Positions 10,350 through 18,248 of a stretch of 64,000 bases of DNA are shown piece after piece. The position numbers and the translations under genes are program-made. This DNA is from Candidatus Nanopelagicaceae bacterium (GTDB taxonomy: Bacteria; Actinomycetota; Actinomycetes; Nanopelagicales; Nanopelagicaceae): the NCBI GenBank assembly GCA_947454735.1, contig CANGLK010000001.1, positions 37,470-101,469 of the forward strand. Direction: 5' to 3'. Position 1 is the stretch's first letter, and every line of letters starts with the position of its first letter. The notes beneath the pieces are model-generated. The model searched no databases, was not told where the DNA came from, and worked only from the letters and a program-made list of their open reading frames with translations.

Positions 10350-11206
10350 AGCAGTCCTGAATCCTGTGCACGACGCACGAGTTCGAGTGCGAGCCACAGA
10401 GTTGGAGCTGCATAAAGAATTGAGTCGATACGGTCGAGGACTCCCCCGTGGCCTGGCAACAAGTCACCCATATCTTTGATTGCTAAATCACGCTTAATTG
10501 CAGATTCGATGAGATCTCCCGAAGTTCCAGAGATAACGACAGCAAGACCTGCGAGTGCGCCTATCCAAATCTGGGCATCAAGGATGAAGTGGAATGCAAG
10601 TGCACCCGCGAAAGTTGTGAAGACTAAAGATCCAGCGAAACCTTCCCAAGTCTTCTTTGGAGAAATCTTTGGCGCCATCGTGTGCTTACCAATAGCCAAG
10701 CCAGTGAAGTAGGCAAAGGTGTCATTGCATGCAATGAGAACAACAAAGGTCATCATCCGTTCAAAACCATTATGTGGTCGAGCAAGGAGAATCAAGAAGC
10801 CGGCTAGGAAGGGAATGTAGATAAGCGTAAGCGCATAGGCAGATGCGTTTCGGATGAAGTGCTCTGGGCCTTTGGGAAGAAGAAGTGCAAGTAACCAAGG
10901 AAATGCAATCGCTGTGGCAACTGCCAAACCATTTACTCCAGCAAACCATGCAGCTGAGGCCATCCCGACTGATGCAATTGATAGCGCCGGGAAGGAGAGA
11001 TTGATATCTGCGCTCTTGAGCGCATTGACCATTTCACGTACGCCGAGAACCATTGCAAGGCCAACAATTCCAGCGAAGATGACACGGTAGTAACTGAGTG
11101 AGAACCAGACGATTGCAAATAAAGTTACAGAGACGCCAATCGATGGAAGAAGCTTTCTTCCGGCGCGCTTATTAATCGCGTCATTGATGGCGTGTAGATC
11201 AGACAT
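10346..11206 (-). CDS. cdsA: Phosphatidate cytidylyltransferase
   Basis: Makes CDP-diacylglycerol from phosphatidate and CTP for phospholipid synthesis; integral membrane enzyme. 286 residues with about seven or eight hydrophobic segments. The family signature is near the C-terminus ([12 protein letters not shown] ... [18 protein letters not shown]), with the metal-binding Asp residues. An N-terminal basic stretch ([10 protein letters not shown]) precedes the first helix. It follows frr by 15 nt and overlaps rlmN by 4 nt, so it is probably co-transcribed. Confidence 0.95.
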   Translation of the reverse strand: MSDLHAINDAINKRAGRKLLPSIGVSVTLFAIVWFSLSYYRVIFAGIVGLAMVLGVREMVNALKSADINLSFPALSIASVGMASAAWFAGVNGLAVATAIAFPWLLALLLPKGPEHFIRNASAYALTLIYIPFLAGFLILLARPHNGFERMMTFVVLIACNDTFAYFTGLAIGKHTMAPKISPKKTWEGFAGSLVFTTFAGALAFHFILDAQIWIGALAGLAVVISGTSGDLIESAIKRDLAIKDMGDLLPGHGGVLDRIDSILYAAPTLWLALELVRRAQDSGLL

Positions 11207-11221
11207 AGGTAAGTGCGAGGT

Positions 11222-11785
11222 TTAGACCTCGAGGAGCTCAGCTTCTTTATGCTTTAAAAGTTCATCAATCTTTACAACGTGGTCTGATGTGATCTTCTCA
11301 AGTTCCTTCTCACCACGTGAGAGGTCATCCTTTGAGATATCGCCATCTTTCTCCGCCTTCTCCATCGCCTCTTTTGCAGCGCGACGGATATTGCGCATTG
11401 AAATTTTAGAATCTTCAGCCTTGGTCTTTGCAACCTTGATGTAATCCTTGCGGCGCTCTTCAGTCAACTGCGGAAGTGAAACGCGGATAACTGATCCATC
11501 TGATGCTGGGTTTACGCCGAGGTCTGAATCGCGAATCGCCTTCTCGATTGATGCCATCGCACCTTTATCGAATGGAGAGACAAGTGCGAGACGGTTCTCT
11601 GGAATCTGGATTGATGCAAGCTGTGAGAGAGCGGTGTATGTGCCGTAGTAATCAACCATGATCTTGTTGAACATACCTGGGTGCGCGCGACCTGTGCGGA
11701 TCGCTCCGAAGTCATCCTTTGCAACTTCAACAGCCTTAGCCATCTTCTCTGTTGCCTCTTTGAGTGAGGTTGCTACATCTGCCAT
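11222..11785 (-). CDS. frr: Ribosome recycling factor
   Basis: Splits post-termination ribosomes with EF-G. 187 residues, the usual family length. Family stretches are clear: AIRTGRAHPGMFNKI near the N-terminus, SPFDKGAMASIEKAI in the middle, and the long helical RRDYIK..KxxAEDSKISMRNIRRAAKE region. 33 nt downstream of pyrH, in the standard pyrH-frr order. The Shine-Dalgarno is weak (only a GA-rich AAGAAGAGAG). Confidence 0.97.
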   Translation of the reverse strand: MADVATSLKEATEKMAKAVEVAKDDFGAIRTGRAHPGMFNKIMVDYYGTYTALSQLASIQIPENRLALVSPFDKGAMASIEKAIRDSDLGVNPASDGSVIRVSLPQLTEERRKDYIKVAKTKAEDSKISMRNIRRAAKEAMEKAEKDGDISKDDLSRGEKELEKITSDHVVKIDELLKHKEAELLEV

Positions 11786-11818
11786 GGTTTTTCTCTCTTC
11801 TTGCTCTCGTGGCTCTCG

Positions 11819-12541
11819 TTAGTTAACGAGAGTTCCAATCTTTTCGCCGCGTACAGCACGACCAATATTGCCGTGTGACATCAAGTCAAAGACGACGATA
11901 GGAAGCTTGTTTTCGCGACAGAGACTAAATGCTGCGGCATCTGCAACAGCAAGTGACTTCTGAAGAACTTCATCATATGAAATCTCATCAAATTTAATTG
12001 CGCTCTTATCCTTACGAGGATCAGCGTTATAGACGCCATCGACGCCAGACTTTGCGAGCAAGAGTGCATTTGCACCAATCTCAAGAGCGCGCTGAGCTGC
12101 GACTGTATCTGTTGTGAAGAATGGCATTCCTGCGCCTGCGCCGAAAATTACAACGCGGCCTTTTTCAAGGTGGCGGATTGCGCGAAGTGGAATATAAGGC
12201 TCTGCGACCTGTCCCATTGTGATTGCTGTCTGAACGCGAGTATCGACACCTTCACGTTCAAGAAAATCTTGAAGAGCTAGACAGTTCATCACTGTTCCGA
12301 GCATGCCCATGTAATCGGCACGTGCGCGCTGCATTCCGCGCTCTGAAAGTTCTGCTCCTCGGAAGAAGTTACCGCCACCGACAACGATGGCTACCTCTAC
12401 TCCCCCGCGAACAACATCTGCGATCTGCTTTGCAACATCAACAAGAACATCGGGATCGAGACCGACGCCCTTACCTCCACCAAAAACTTCTCCCGAAAGC
12501 TTAAGGAGCACCCTCTGATATGAACCGCGGGTTCCTGTCAT
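11819..12541 (-). CDS. pyrH: UMP kinase
   Basis: Phosphorylates UMP to UDP with ATP; hexameric amino-acid-kinase-fold enzyme. 240 residues. Motifs: [11 protein letters not shown] at the N-terminus, [33 protein letters not shown] and [18 protein letters not shown]. Preceded by GAGGAG 7 nt before the ATG. Lies between tsf and frr as in most actinobacteria. Confidence 0.97.
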   Translation of the reverse strand: MTGTRGSYQRVLLKLSGEVFGGGKGVGLDPDVLVDVAKQIADVVRGGVEVAIVVGGGNFFRGAELSERGMQRARADYMGMLGTVMNCLALQDFLEREGVDTRVQTAITMGQVAEPYIPLRAIRHLEKGRVVIFGAGAGMPFFTTDTVAAQRALEIGANALLLAKSGVDGVYNADPRKDKSAIKFDEISYDEVLQKSLAVADAAAFSLCRENKLPIVVFDLMSHGNIGRAVRGEKIGTLVN

Positions 12542-12582
12542 GAGAGTGCTCCTCTTCGCTTTAATTCGGTATTCGAATGGTA

Positions 12583-13410
12583 TTACTGGCCGACGCGGAA
12601 GCGGTGGAATGCCTTAACGGCGGTTCCTGCTTCATCAAGAATCTGCTGAACAGTCTTCTTTGCATCCTTTGCGAAAGCCTGCTCGAGAAGTGAAACTTCC
12701 TTTACAAAGCCTGTGATGCGGCCTTCAACGATCTTTGAAAGAGCAGCTTCTGGCTTTCCTTCTGCCTTTGCTGTCTCTTCTGCAACGCGACGCTCGTTCT
12801 CAATAAGGTCAGCTGGGACCTCATCGCGGTTAACGAACTTCGGTGCAAATGCTGCGATGTGCTGTGCAACGTCGCGACCGACCTCTGCTGCTTCCTTCGC
12901 AAGTGAGACGAGAACGCCTACCTGTGGTGGAAGGTCAGGAGATGTCTTGTGAAGGTAGAGACCAACTGGACCGTTGATTACTGCAACGTTACGGATCTCA
13001 ATCTTCTCACCAAGTGTTGCGTTTCCTTCGTCGATAACTTCCTGAACAGTCTTACCTGTTGAAGTCTTAGCTGCGAGGAATGAAGCAACATCAGGAGTCT
13101 TTACCTCGAGAAGTGTTGCAACAAGATCGTCACCAAGTGCGATAAAACGCTCGCCCTTTGCAACGAAGTCAGTCTCACAGTTGAGCTCAAGCATTACGCC
13201 TGTCTCGCCTGAAACCTTTGCGACAACGAGACCGTTTGAAGTCAAACGACCTTCGCGCTTTGTAACGCCCTTAAGGCCCTTTACGCGAATGATTTCGACA
13301 GCCTTGTCGTAATCACCATCTGCTTCATCAAGTGCCTTCTTGCAATCGAGCATTCCTGCTGCAGTTGCTTCGCGAAGACGCTTTACATCATCTGCTGTGT
13401 AGTTAGCCAT
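12583..13410 (-). CDS. tsf: Elongation factor Ts
   Basis: Nucleotide exchange factor for EF-Tu. 275 residues. The N-terminal UBA-like domain has [23 protein letters not shown]; the core domain has the TDFVAK motif. Only 5 nt after rpsB, so one transcript is expected. Confidence 0.98.
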   Translation of the reverse strand: MANYTADDVKRLREATAAGMLDCKKALDEADGDYDKAVEIIRVKGLKGVTKREGRLTSNGLVVAKVSGETGVMLELNCETDFVAKGERFIALGDDLVATLLEVKTPDVASFLAAKTSTGKTVQEVIDEGNATLGEKIEIRNVAVINGPVGLYLHKTSPDLPPQVGVLVSLAKEAAEVGRDVAQHIAAFAPKFVNRDEVPADLIENERRVAEETAKAEGKPEAALSKIVEGRITGFVKEVSLLEQAFAKDAKKTVQQILDEAGTAVKAFHRFRVGQ

Positions 13411-13415
13411 TTGAA

Positions 13416-14219
13416 TTATGCCTCCGGTGTTGCAACTGGGGCAGCTGCATCTACAGCTGGAGTTGCCTTATCGAGAATGTCCTTCTCCCAATCAGCAAGT
13501 GGTTCTGCTGCAGGAGTAGCTGGTGCTGCATTTGCAGAGCGAGCCTTCAAGCCATCTGCAATTGCATCTGTAATAACGCGTGTGAGAAGTTCGATTGAAC
13601 GAATCGCATCGTCGTTACCTGGAATCTTGTAATCAACTTCATCTGGATCGCAGTTTGTATCGAGGATCGCGATAACTGGAATACCAAGCTTCTTCGCTTC
13701 CTGAATTGCGAGGTGCTCCTTCTTTGTATCTACAACCCAGATAGCTGAAGGAAGCTTTGTCATGTTACGGATACCGTCAAGGTTCTTGAAGAGCTTCTCG
13801 CGCTCACGGCGGAGCATCAAGAGCTCCTTCTTTGTGAGGAGAAGATCGTTCTTCTCTTCGAGAGCTTCGAGCTCCTTGAGGCGCTGAATACGCTTCAACA
13901 CTGTTGGGAAGTTTGTAAGCATTCCACCCAACCAGCGCTCTGTAACTGTTGGCATGCCAACGCGAGCTGCTTGGTTGATGATTGGTGTGTGTGCCTGCTT
14001 CTTTGTTCCGACGAACAAGATGTGTCCGCCCTTAGCAACAACATCCTTTGTGAAGGCATATGCCTGATCGATCAAAGGAAGTGATTGCTGGATATCGATG
14101 ATGTAGATGCCATTGCGTTCTGTGAAGATAAAACGCTTCATTTTTGGATTCCAACGACGAGTCTGGTGTCCGAAGTGGACTCCGCTGTCGAGGAGTTCGC
14201 GCATTGTTACTGATGCCAT
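13416..14219 (-). CDS. rpsB: 30S ribosomal protein S2
   Basis: Small-subunit protein S2. 267 residues. Starts [25 protein letters not shown]..., a family hallmark; also [21 protein letters not shown] and [11 protein letters not shown]. The last 45 or so residues are Ala/Pro-rich and acidic and extend past the conserved core, as in other actinobacteria. Strong Shine-Dalgarno AAGAAGGAG 9 nt before the ATG. First gene of the rpsB-tsf-pyrH-frr-cdsA-rlmN cluster. Confidence 0.98.
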   Translation of the reverse strand: MASVTMRELLDSGVHFGHQTRRWNPKMKRFIFTERNGIYIIDIQQSLPLIDQAYAFTKDVVAKGGHILFVGTKKQAHTPIINQAARVGMPTVTERWLGGMLTNFPTVLKRIQRLKELEALEEKNDLLLTKKELLMLRREREKLFKNLDGIRNMTKLPSAIWVVDTKKEHLAIQEAKKLGIPVIAILDTNCDPDEVDYKIPGNDDAIRSIELLTRVITDAIADGLKARSANAAPATPAAEPLADWEKDILDKATPAVDAAAPVATPEA

Positions 14220-14548
14220 GGCGGCACGCTCCTTCTTAGGTTTTCGCGCATGCGCGAAGAACCTGCTCGGTTAATGGCTTAACGATTTGTTAGGCCCGTC
14301 GCACCTACAACGCCGACCAGTGTGACCCGGACCGAAGTGGCTCTCATTCCTCGTAAACGATTCATGAATAAGTGCTGAGATGTCACAAATCTTTCGATCT
14401 GTGCAGGGATGAGTCTACCTGAGGCGCGATAGTGCCCGCGCCACCTCTTTCTGGCCCAAAAAGGCCAAAATGGGAGACCGAAGAGCTCATTATGAGATTA
14501 AGTGCTCGCTCTCTGAGCCACACGAGAGTTAAGTGACATCATGGCTAA
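14220..14548. other. Non-coding region between rpsB and the divergent surface-protein operon
   Basis: 329 bp without a credible gene. It holds the rpsB leader, with the palindrome TTCGCGCATGCGCGAA (14243-14258) just upstream of the rpsB ribosome-binding site, and a small inverted repeat TGGCCC-A4-GGCCA near 14453-14468 without a T-tract. The plus-strand side carries TTAAGTG twice (about 14493 and 14529), 36 bp apart. The hairpin could be an S2 autoregulatory leader, but no known leader class could be matched by eye. Confidence 0.4.
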
Positions 14549-15106
14549 ATGAGTGAGCGAAGCAAGTATGCGATGCGATACACAGTCATTGCAGTTTCTG
14601 CAGTGGCGATCTCAGTGGCAGTTGGCGCCCTCATCCTTCACAGCCATAACCAAAAAGCCTGGCGGGCAGATGCCCTCGCAGGAAAAGTTGCGCTCTCACA
14701 GACCCAGCTCGAATCACTCGTGAGGCAAGAGAGCCTAACCGCATATTGGGCTGGTCCAAGACCCGGCTATCTCTATTCGATTGATGCGACAGCGAAAGAC
14801 CGAATCTTTCTGCAGTACATACAAGAAGATAAAAATACTAGCAATGTGATTGCCAATTCACGTGTTATTGCAACATATATTTCAAAAGATGGATTTTCAC
14901 GAACAGTCGCTGCTGCAACTCGAAGTGGCAATGCAGGATTTAGAAACCCGAACGGCAGTGTTGTCTTCTATGACAAGAATAGGAATACCGATGTCTATCT
15001 CGCCTTTCCTGGCGAAGAAGTTCAGATTGAGATATTTGATCCTCTTGCCGGTCAAGCTTTAAGTCTTGCAATTCTGCAAGACCAAATTAATAAGATCGGA
15101 GCATGA
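14549..15106 (+). CDS. Membrane-anchored protein of unknown function
   Basis: 185 residues, not recognised. A single hydrophobic segment near the N-terminus (about residues 11-30, YTVIAVSAVAISVAVGALIL) is followed by about 150 mostly polar residues predicted to lie outside. No catalytic motif is seen. The stop at 15104-15106 precedes the collagen-like gene start by one base, so the two are almost certainly one operon and this protein may be an assembly or anchoring partner of the collagen-like product. The ATG overlaps the stop of a three-codon ORF (ATG GCT AAA TGA, 14541-14552). Confidence 0.7.
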   Translation: MSERSKYAMRYTVIAVSAVAISVAVGALILHSHNQKAWRADALAGKVALSQTQLESLVRQESLTAYWAGPRPGYLYSIDATAKDRIFLQYIQEDKNTSNVIANSRVIATYISKDGFSRTVAAATRSGNAGFRNPNGSVVFYDKNRNTDVYLAFPGEEVQIEIFDPLAGQALSLAILQDQINKIGA

Positions 15107-15107
15107 G

Positions 15108-16253
15108 ATGTCACCACTTGCTAGCACTAAGGTAATGATGATCTTTAGTGGAGTTGCAATAACGATTGCTGCAGGCTCTGCGAGCTTCGCTCTATCTGAA
15201 GCAACCGGTAGAACTCATCTTCTCGCTCAAGCAGCACAGAGCTACGCACTCAACGCTGCAATATGCCAGACAGGTGCAACAGGCTCATCAGGGGCAGATG
15301 GAGTAAATGGCGAATCTGGCACAGCCGGCGCCAAAGGCGAGACAGGCACATGTGGACCTACAGGTGCAACGGGAGCAAAAGGGTTGGATGCTCAATGGTC
15401 GGAAGTCTCGCAAGATATCGTTCCATCAGAGGATAATAAATTTACTATCGGAACTTTGGCCAAGCGCTGGAAGTCACTTCAGCTAGGACCAGGAACGCTC
15501 TATATTCAAGATCAAGTTACCGGTGCGCAAGCAGGTCTTACGGTCAATGCGGGATCTTTGCTCCTCGATGGCGCCGACTCACTGCGTATTGGCAATGTGC
15601 AGCTAACTGCAACCGGAATTAAGTCAGTTCTTCCTGATCAAGATCTCACTATCGGTGCATTTGGCGATCAAGGATATTTATCGCTCTCTCGTGCACTTAA
15701 ATTTCCCGATGGAACAACACAATCAACTGCGATGCTCAATGGGCTCACCGGTCCGCAAGGCGCGCAAGGTCCACAAGGCGCGCAAGGTCCACAAGGCGCG
15801 CAAGGTGCAACTGGTGCAACTGGTGCAACTGGTCCACAAGGAGCTGCCGGCGTTGCAGTAAATATGAAAGGTTCTTTCCCGACAATGGCTGCATTTACAA
15901 CTGCCGCACTCGTTGGTAATCCAGGAGATGCCTGGATCATCGTTTCCGATGGTTCATTGATGGTCTGGAACACTCTCACCACATCGTGGGATGACGCAGG
16001 TGATCTACAAGGTCCACAAGGATTACAAGGACCTAAAGGCGATACGGGTGCGCAAGGAATTCAAGGTCCTAAAGGCGATACGGGTGCAACTGGCCCACAA
16101 GGTCCTGCTGGAACAATCGCTCCATATGGGAAACAATTTGTCTGCGTGAAGACCGTGGGCTTAGTTAAAAGTATGTATTGGGGAACTTGCGCTAGTCAGG
16201 GAATTACAGGAAATACAAATGAGTATTGGATACTTGCAACTTTCCCTTACTAA
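15108..16253 (+). CDS. Collagen-like (Gly-X-Y) secreted protein
   Basis: 381 residues from ATG 15108 (MSPLASTKVMM), chosen because GGAG lies 8 nt upstream and it directly follows the preceding stop; an upstream in-frame ATG at 15066 lies inside the previous gene. N-terminal hydrophobic signal/anchor (about 10-30). Three Gly-X-Y blocks are seen: GATGSSGADG... with a cysteine in GTCGPTG; a middle block of GPQGAQ repeats ending GATGATGATGPQG; and a C-terminal block with GPKGDTG. Between them are globular stretches, one with repeated short beta-type units (FTIGTLAKRW..LRIGNVQLTATG). The C-terminal cap (about 35 residues) has two Cys. Likely a trimeric surface fibre; role unknown. Confidence 0.85.
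   Translation: MSPLASTKVMMIFSGVAITIAAGSASFALSEATGRTHLLAQAAQSYALNAAICQTGATGSSGADGVNGESGTAGAKGETGTCGPTGATGAKGLDAQWSEVSQDIVPSEDNKFTIGTLAKRWKSLQLGPGTLYIQDQVTGAQAGLTVNAGSLLLDGADSLRIGNVQLTATGIKSVLPDQDLTIGAFGDQGYLSLSRALKFPDGTTQSTAMLNGLTGPQGAQGPQGAQGPQGAQGATGATGATGPQGAAGVAVNMKGSFPTMAAFTTAALVGNPGDAWIIVSDGSLMVWNTLTTSWDDAGDLQGPQGLQGPKGDTGAQGIQGPKGDTGATGPQGPAGTIAPYGKQFVCVKTVGLVKSMYWGTCASQGITGNTNEYWILATFPY
15750..15839 (+). repeat. In-frame tandem repeat, 9/18-bp units, in the collagen-like gene
   Basis: Ten consecutive 9-bp units: GGTCCGCAA, then GGCGCGCAA and GGTCCACAA alternating (an 18-bp period), then three identical GGTGCAACT, then GGTCCACAA. Unit lengths are multiples of three, so copy-number change would lengthen or shorten the triple helix without a frameshift. 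Confidence 0.9.
16020..16091 (+). repeat. Two-copy 36-bp direct repeat in the collagen-like gene
   Basis: Two adjacent 36-bp copies (16020-16055 and 16056-16091) share AAGGNCCTAAAGGCGATACG and the following GGTGC; they encode GPKGDTGA-type triplets. In-frame. Confidence 0.9.
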
Positions 16254-16279
16254 TCGCTGGGATTATTTCTCAGCTAGTT

Positions 16280-17191
16280 CTATGCTCGAGGATGTGCCTG
16301 CTTGAAAGCTTGACGCAAGCGGTCGGTCGAAACGTGGGTGTAAATCTGAGTCGTAGCCAATGATGAGTGGCCGAGGATTTCTTGAACGGTGCGCAGGTCG
16401 GCGCCACCTTCTAATAGATGAGTCGCTGCCGAATGGCGCAGCACATGTGGACCCATTCGTTCGACTCCCTCAAGTGCTGAGAGAGCCTCATAAACAATTG
16501 TGCGGACAGCTCGTTGATCGATGCGCTTGCCACGTGCACCTAGGAAAAGTGCGCGGGCAGATTTATCGTTTGCCAATTGCGGACGTGCCTCGTTGATGTA
16601 GGTGTTGAGAGCTCTCACAGCAGGTGCGCCCATAGGAATCATTCGCTCCTTATTACCCTTACCTAACACTCGAATCGTGTTGCGATGGAAATCTAAATCC
16701 TCTAAATCAAGTCCACATATTTCAGAGACGCGAGCACCTGTTGCATAGAGGAGTTCAACGATTGCAACATCGCGAATCGATGTCGGTGTATCAAACTCAG
16801 CGGCGCGAGTTGCCATCGAATCGAGCGCTGTCACCGCATCTCCTTGAGTAAGAACTCCCGGCAGAGTGCGGTGAGGCTTTGGTGTTGCAAGAGTTGCTCC
16901 TACATCACTAGTTATATATCCGCGCTTGGTTGCCCACTTGGTAAAGAGACGAACAGATACTGCTCGACGTGAAAGCGTTGTGCGCGCTCCCCCACGAACT
17001 TGCTGTGTTGCAAGCCATGATCGTATGAGCGGAAGATTCACATCAGTAATCTCTGTCACGCCGTTATTTGCAAGATGCTCAACAAATGAATCGAGATCAC
17101 CGAGATAGGCACGAACCGTGTGAGTAGATAGAGCTTTCTCATTGACGAGATAGTGCGAATACGTATCTCTGATTTCGTCAAAGGTTGGCAT
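16280..17191 (-). CDS. xerC: Tyrosine recombinase XerC
   Basis: Resolves chromosome dimers at dif with XerD. 303 residues, normal length. N-terminal SAM-like core-binding domain (about 1-95) and catalytic domain with R154 (ATGARVSEICG), K178, H249-x-x-R252 (HVLRHSAATH), H275 (LGHSS) and the nucleophile Y284 (TTQIYTHV). AAGGAG sits 7 nt before the ATG inside the end of the upstream gene, which it overlaps by 14 nt. The position beside the rpsB cluster is typical of actinobacterial xerC rather than of an integrase, and no element borders are seen. Confidence 0.93.
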   Translation of the reverse strand: MPTFDEIRDTYSHYLVNEKALSTHTVRAYLGDLDSFVEHLANNGVTEITDVNLPLIRSWLATQQVRGGARTTLSRRAVSVRLFTKWATKRGYITSDVGATLATPKPHRTLPGVLTQGDAVTALDSMATRAAEFDTPTSIRDVAIVELLYATGARVSEICGLDLEDLDFHRNTIRVLGKGNKERMIPMGAPAVRALNTYINEARPQLANDKSARALFLGARGKRIDQRAVRTIVYEALSALEGVERMGPHVLRHSAATHLLEGGADLRTVQEILGHSSLATTQIYTHVSTDRLRQAFKQAHPRA

Positions 17192-18164
17192 CGCGCGCTC
17201 CTTTAACTCTGTTAATCATAAATTCTACTTCTGGGGTTGTATTAATTATATGAAGCTCTGTCTCAGGGTGGACCGCTTGCCAGACCCTAAAGACCTGATC
17301 TGCAAAGCCTTGGCCAATGCCTTTTACGTGAGTGAAATCAAGGTCAACATCTTTAAATTTTTCCAACCCACCAAGTAGCCGTTTTGCTTCACTTCTAGAG
17401 ACAAAGTCCTTGCCGATTTCAAAGAGTTTAATTACTGGTCGGCTCCTACTGAATTCGTGCTCCTCTGTGAATTCTTGGAAAACACCGATTGAGGTCAGAC
17501 GTGGTTCGGTAAGGATTTCGAATATGACTCGCGTGCCTGAATCCACATCACTTGGAAGCACTGCGAAATCATCTTTATCATTATCGCAGAGCCACTTGAT
17601 GGACTGCGATTCAAGAGTGAACTTATCGACCATTTTTGAGGTGAAGAAGATCCCTTCGCCCGTATGTGCTTGCGGGGCACTGGTGCGCTTTCCTTTAGTG
17701 AGTTCACCTATAGATTCGAGTGGACTTTCGAGTCCAAAATTCTCTTGAATACGCGAAAAGACGCCAACACCGTCATCGATGATTGAAAAAATCCAACGGT
17801 CGCTCCTCTTTTCAAATGTGATGTGAACGCTATCTCCGCTCGAGTGGTCGATTGCATTATTGAGCATCTCCGTAAATGAGTAGAGAGCGATATCAACGGC
17901 CGGTTCATCCGATGAAATCGAAAGATCGGCAGTCAACTGGCTCCATACGCGGTCTTCTTCAAGTCCTACGAGCTGGAACTCTCGATTCCAGGAATCTCCT
18001 GCTTCAGCGCCCAGGGTTTTCTTGACCTCAGCGATATCGAAACGGCGTTGACCGCCCGAAGTGAGAGTGAATGGAATCTTGCCTGTACGCGACCAATTGC
18101 GAATGGTGTTCTCGTGGACAGCTAAAGCTCTCGCCAGCGCCCCAATACCTACCAATTTCGCCAC
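17178..18164 (-). CDS. MerR-type HTH / GHKL ATPase / STAS-like (DUF4325) regulator
   Basis: 328 residues from GTG 18164. Residues 1-52 are a MerR/excisionase-like winged HTH (IGALARALAVHENTIRNWSRTGKIPF, then GGQRRFDIAEV). Residues about 75-215 are a GHKL ATPase: N-box FTEMLNNAIDHSS (E99, N102/N103), G1 DDGVG (130-134), G2 HTGEGIFF (167-174). Residues about 243-322 match the STAS-like DUF4325 pattern: FVSRSEAKRLL..L, VDLDF..V.GIGQGFADQVFRV. No phospho-accepting histidine domain or transmembrane helix is seen, so it is a soluble one-chain switch that might bind DNA under ATP control. Role inferred. Overlaps xerC by 14 nt. Its promoter holds three repeated boxes, suggesting autoregulation. Confidence 0.8.
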   Translation of the reverse strand: MAKLVGIGALARALAVHENTIRNWSRTGKIPFTLTSGGQRRFDIAEVKKTLGAEAGDSWNREFQLVGLEEDRVWSQLTADLSISSDEPAVDIALYSFTEMLNNAIDHSSGDSVHITFEKRSDRWIFSIIDDGVGVFSRIQENFGLESPLESIGELTKGKRTSAPQAHTGEGIFFTSKMVDKFTLESQSIKWLCDNDKDDFAVLPSDVDSGTRVIFEILTEPRLTSIGVFQEFTEEHEFSRSRPVIKLFEIGKDFVSRSEAKRLLGGLEKFKDVDLDFTHVKGIGQGFADQVFRVWQAVHPETELHIINTTPEVEFMINRVKGARDANL

Positions 18165-18175
18165 TTCTACCCCAA

Positions 18176-18246
18176 AACCTTACAAATATGGAGAGAGAAT
18201 AGCTCAAACCTAACAAGTATGGAAGATGAAACCTAACATTTGTGAG
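18176..18246 (-). promoter_or_regulatory. Three tandem operator-like boxes before the HTH-ATPase gene
   Basis: On the plus strand the boxes read AACCTTACAAATATGG (18176-18191), AACCTAACAAGTATGG (18207-18222) and AACCTAACATTTGTGAG (18230-18246, partly degenerate); starts are 31 and 23 bp apart. In the gene's direction the consensus is CCATAYTTGTWAGGTT. They fill the interval between the cimA stop and the GTG start. Presumed binding sites of the encoded HTH protein; this is inference. Confidence 0.65.
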
Positions 18247-18248
18247 GC

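Noticed and set aside
14453-14468. TGGCCC-A4-GGCCA inverted repeat as a terminator
   Set aside because: No T-tract on either side and no upstream gene on either strand that would end there.
16280-18164. xerC plus the HTH-ATPase gene as an integrative element
   Set aside because: XerC matches the chromosomal dimer-resolution type, flanks are housekeeping genes, and no att-like repeats or cargo are seen.
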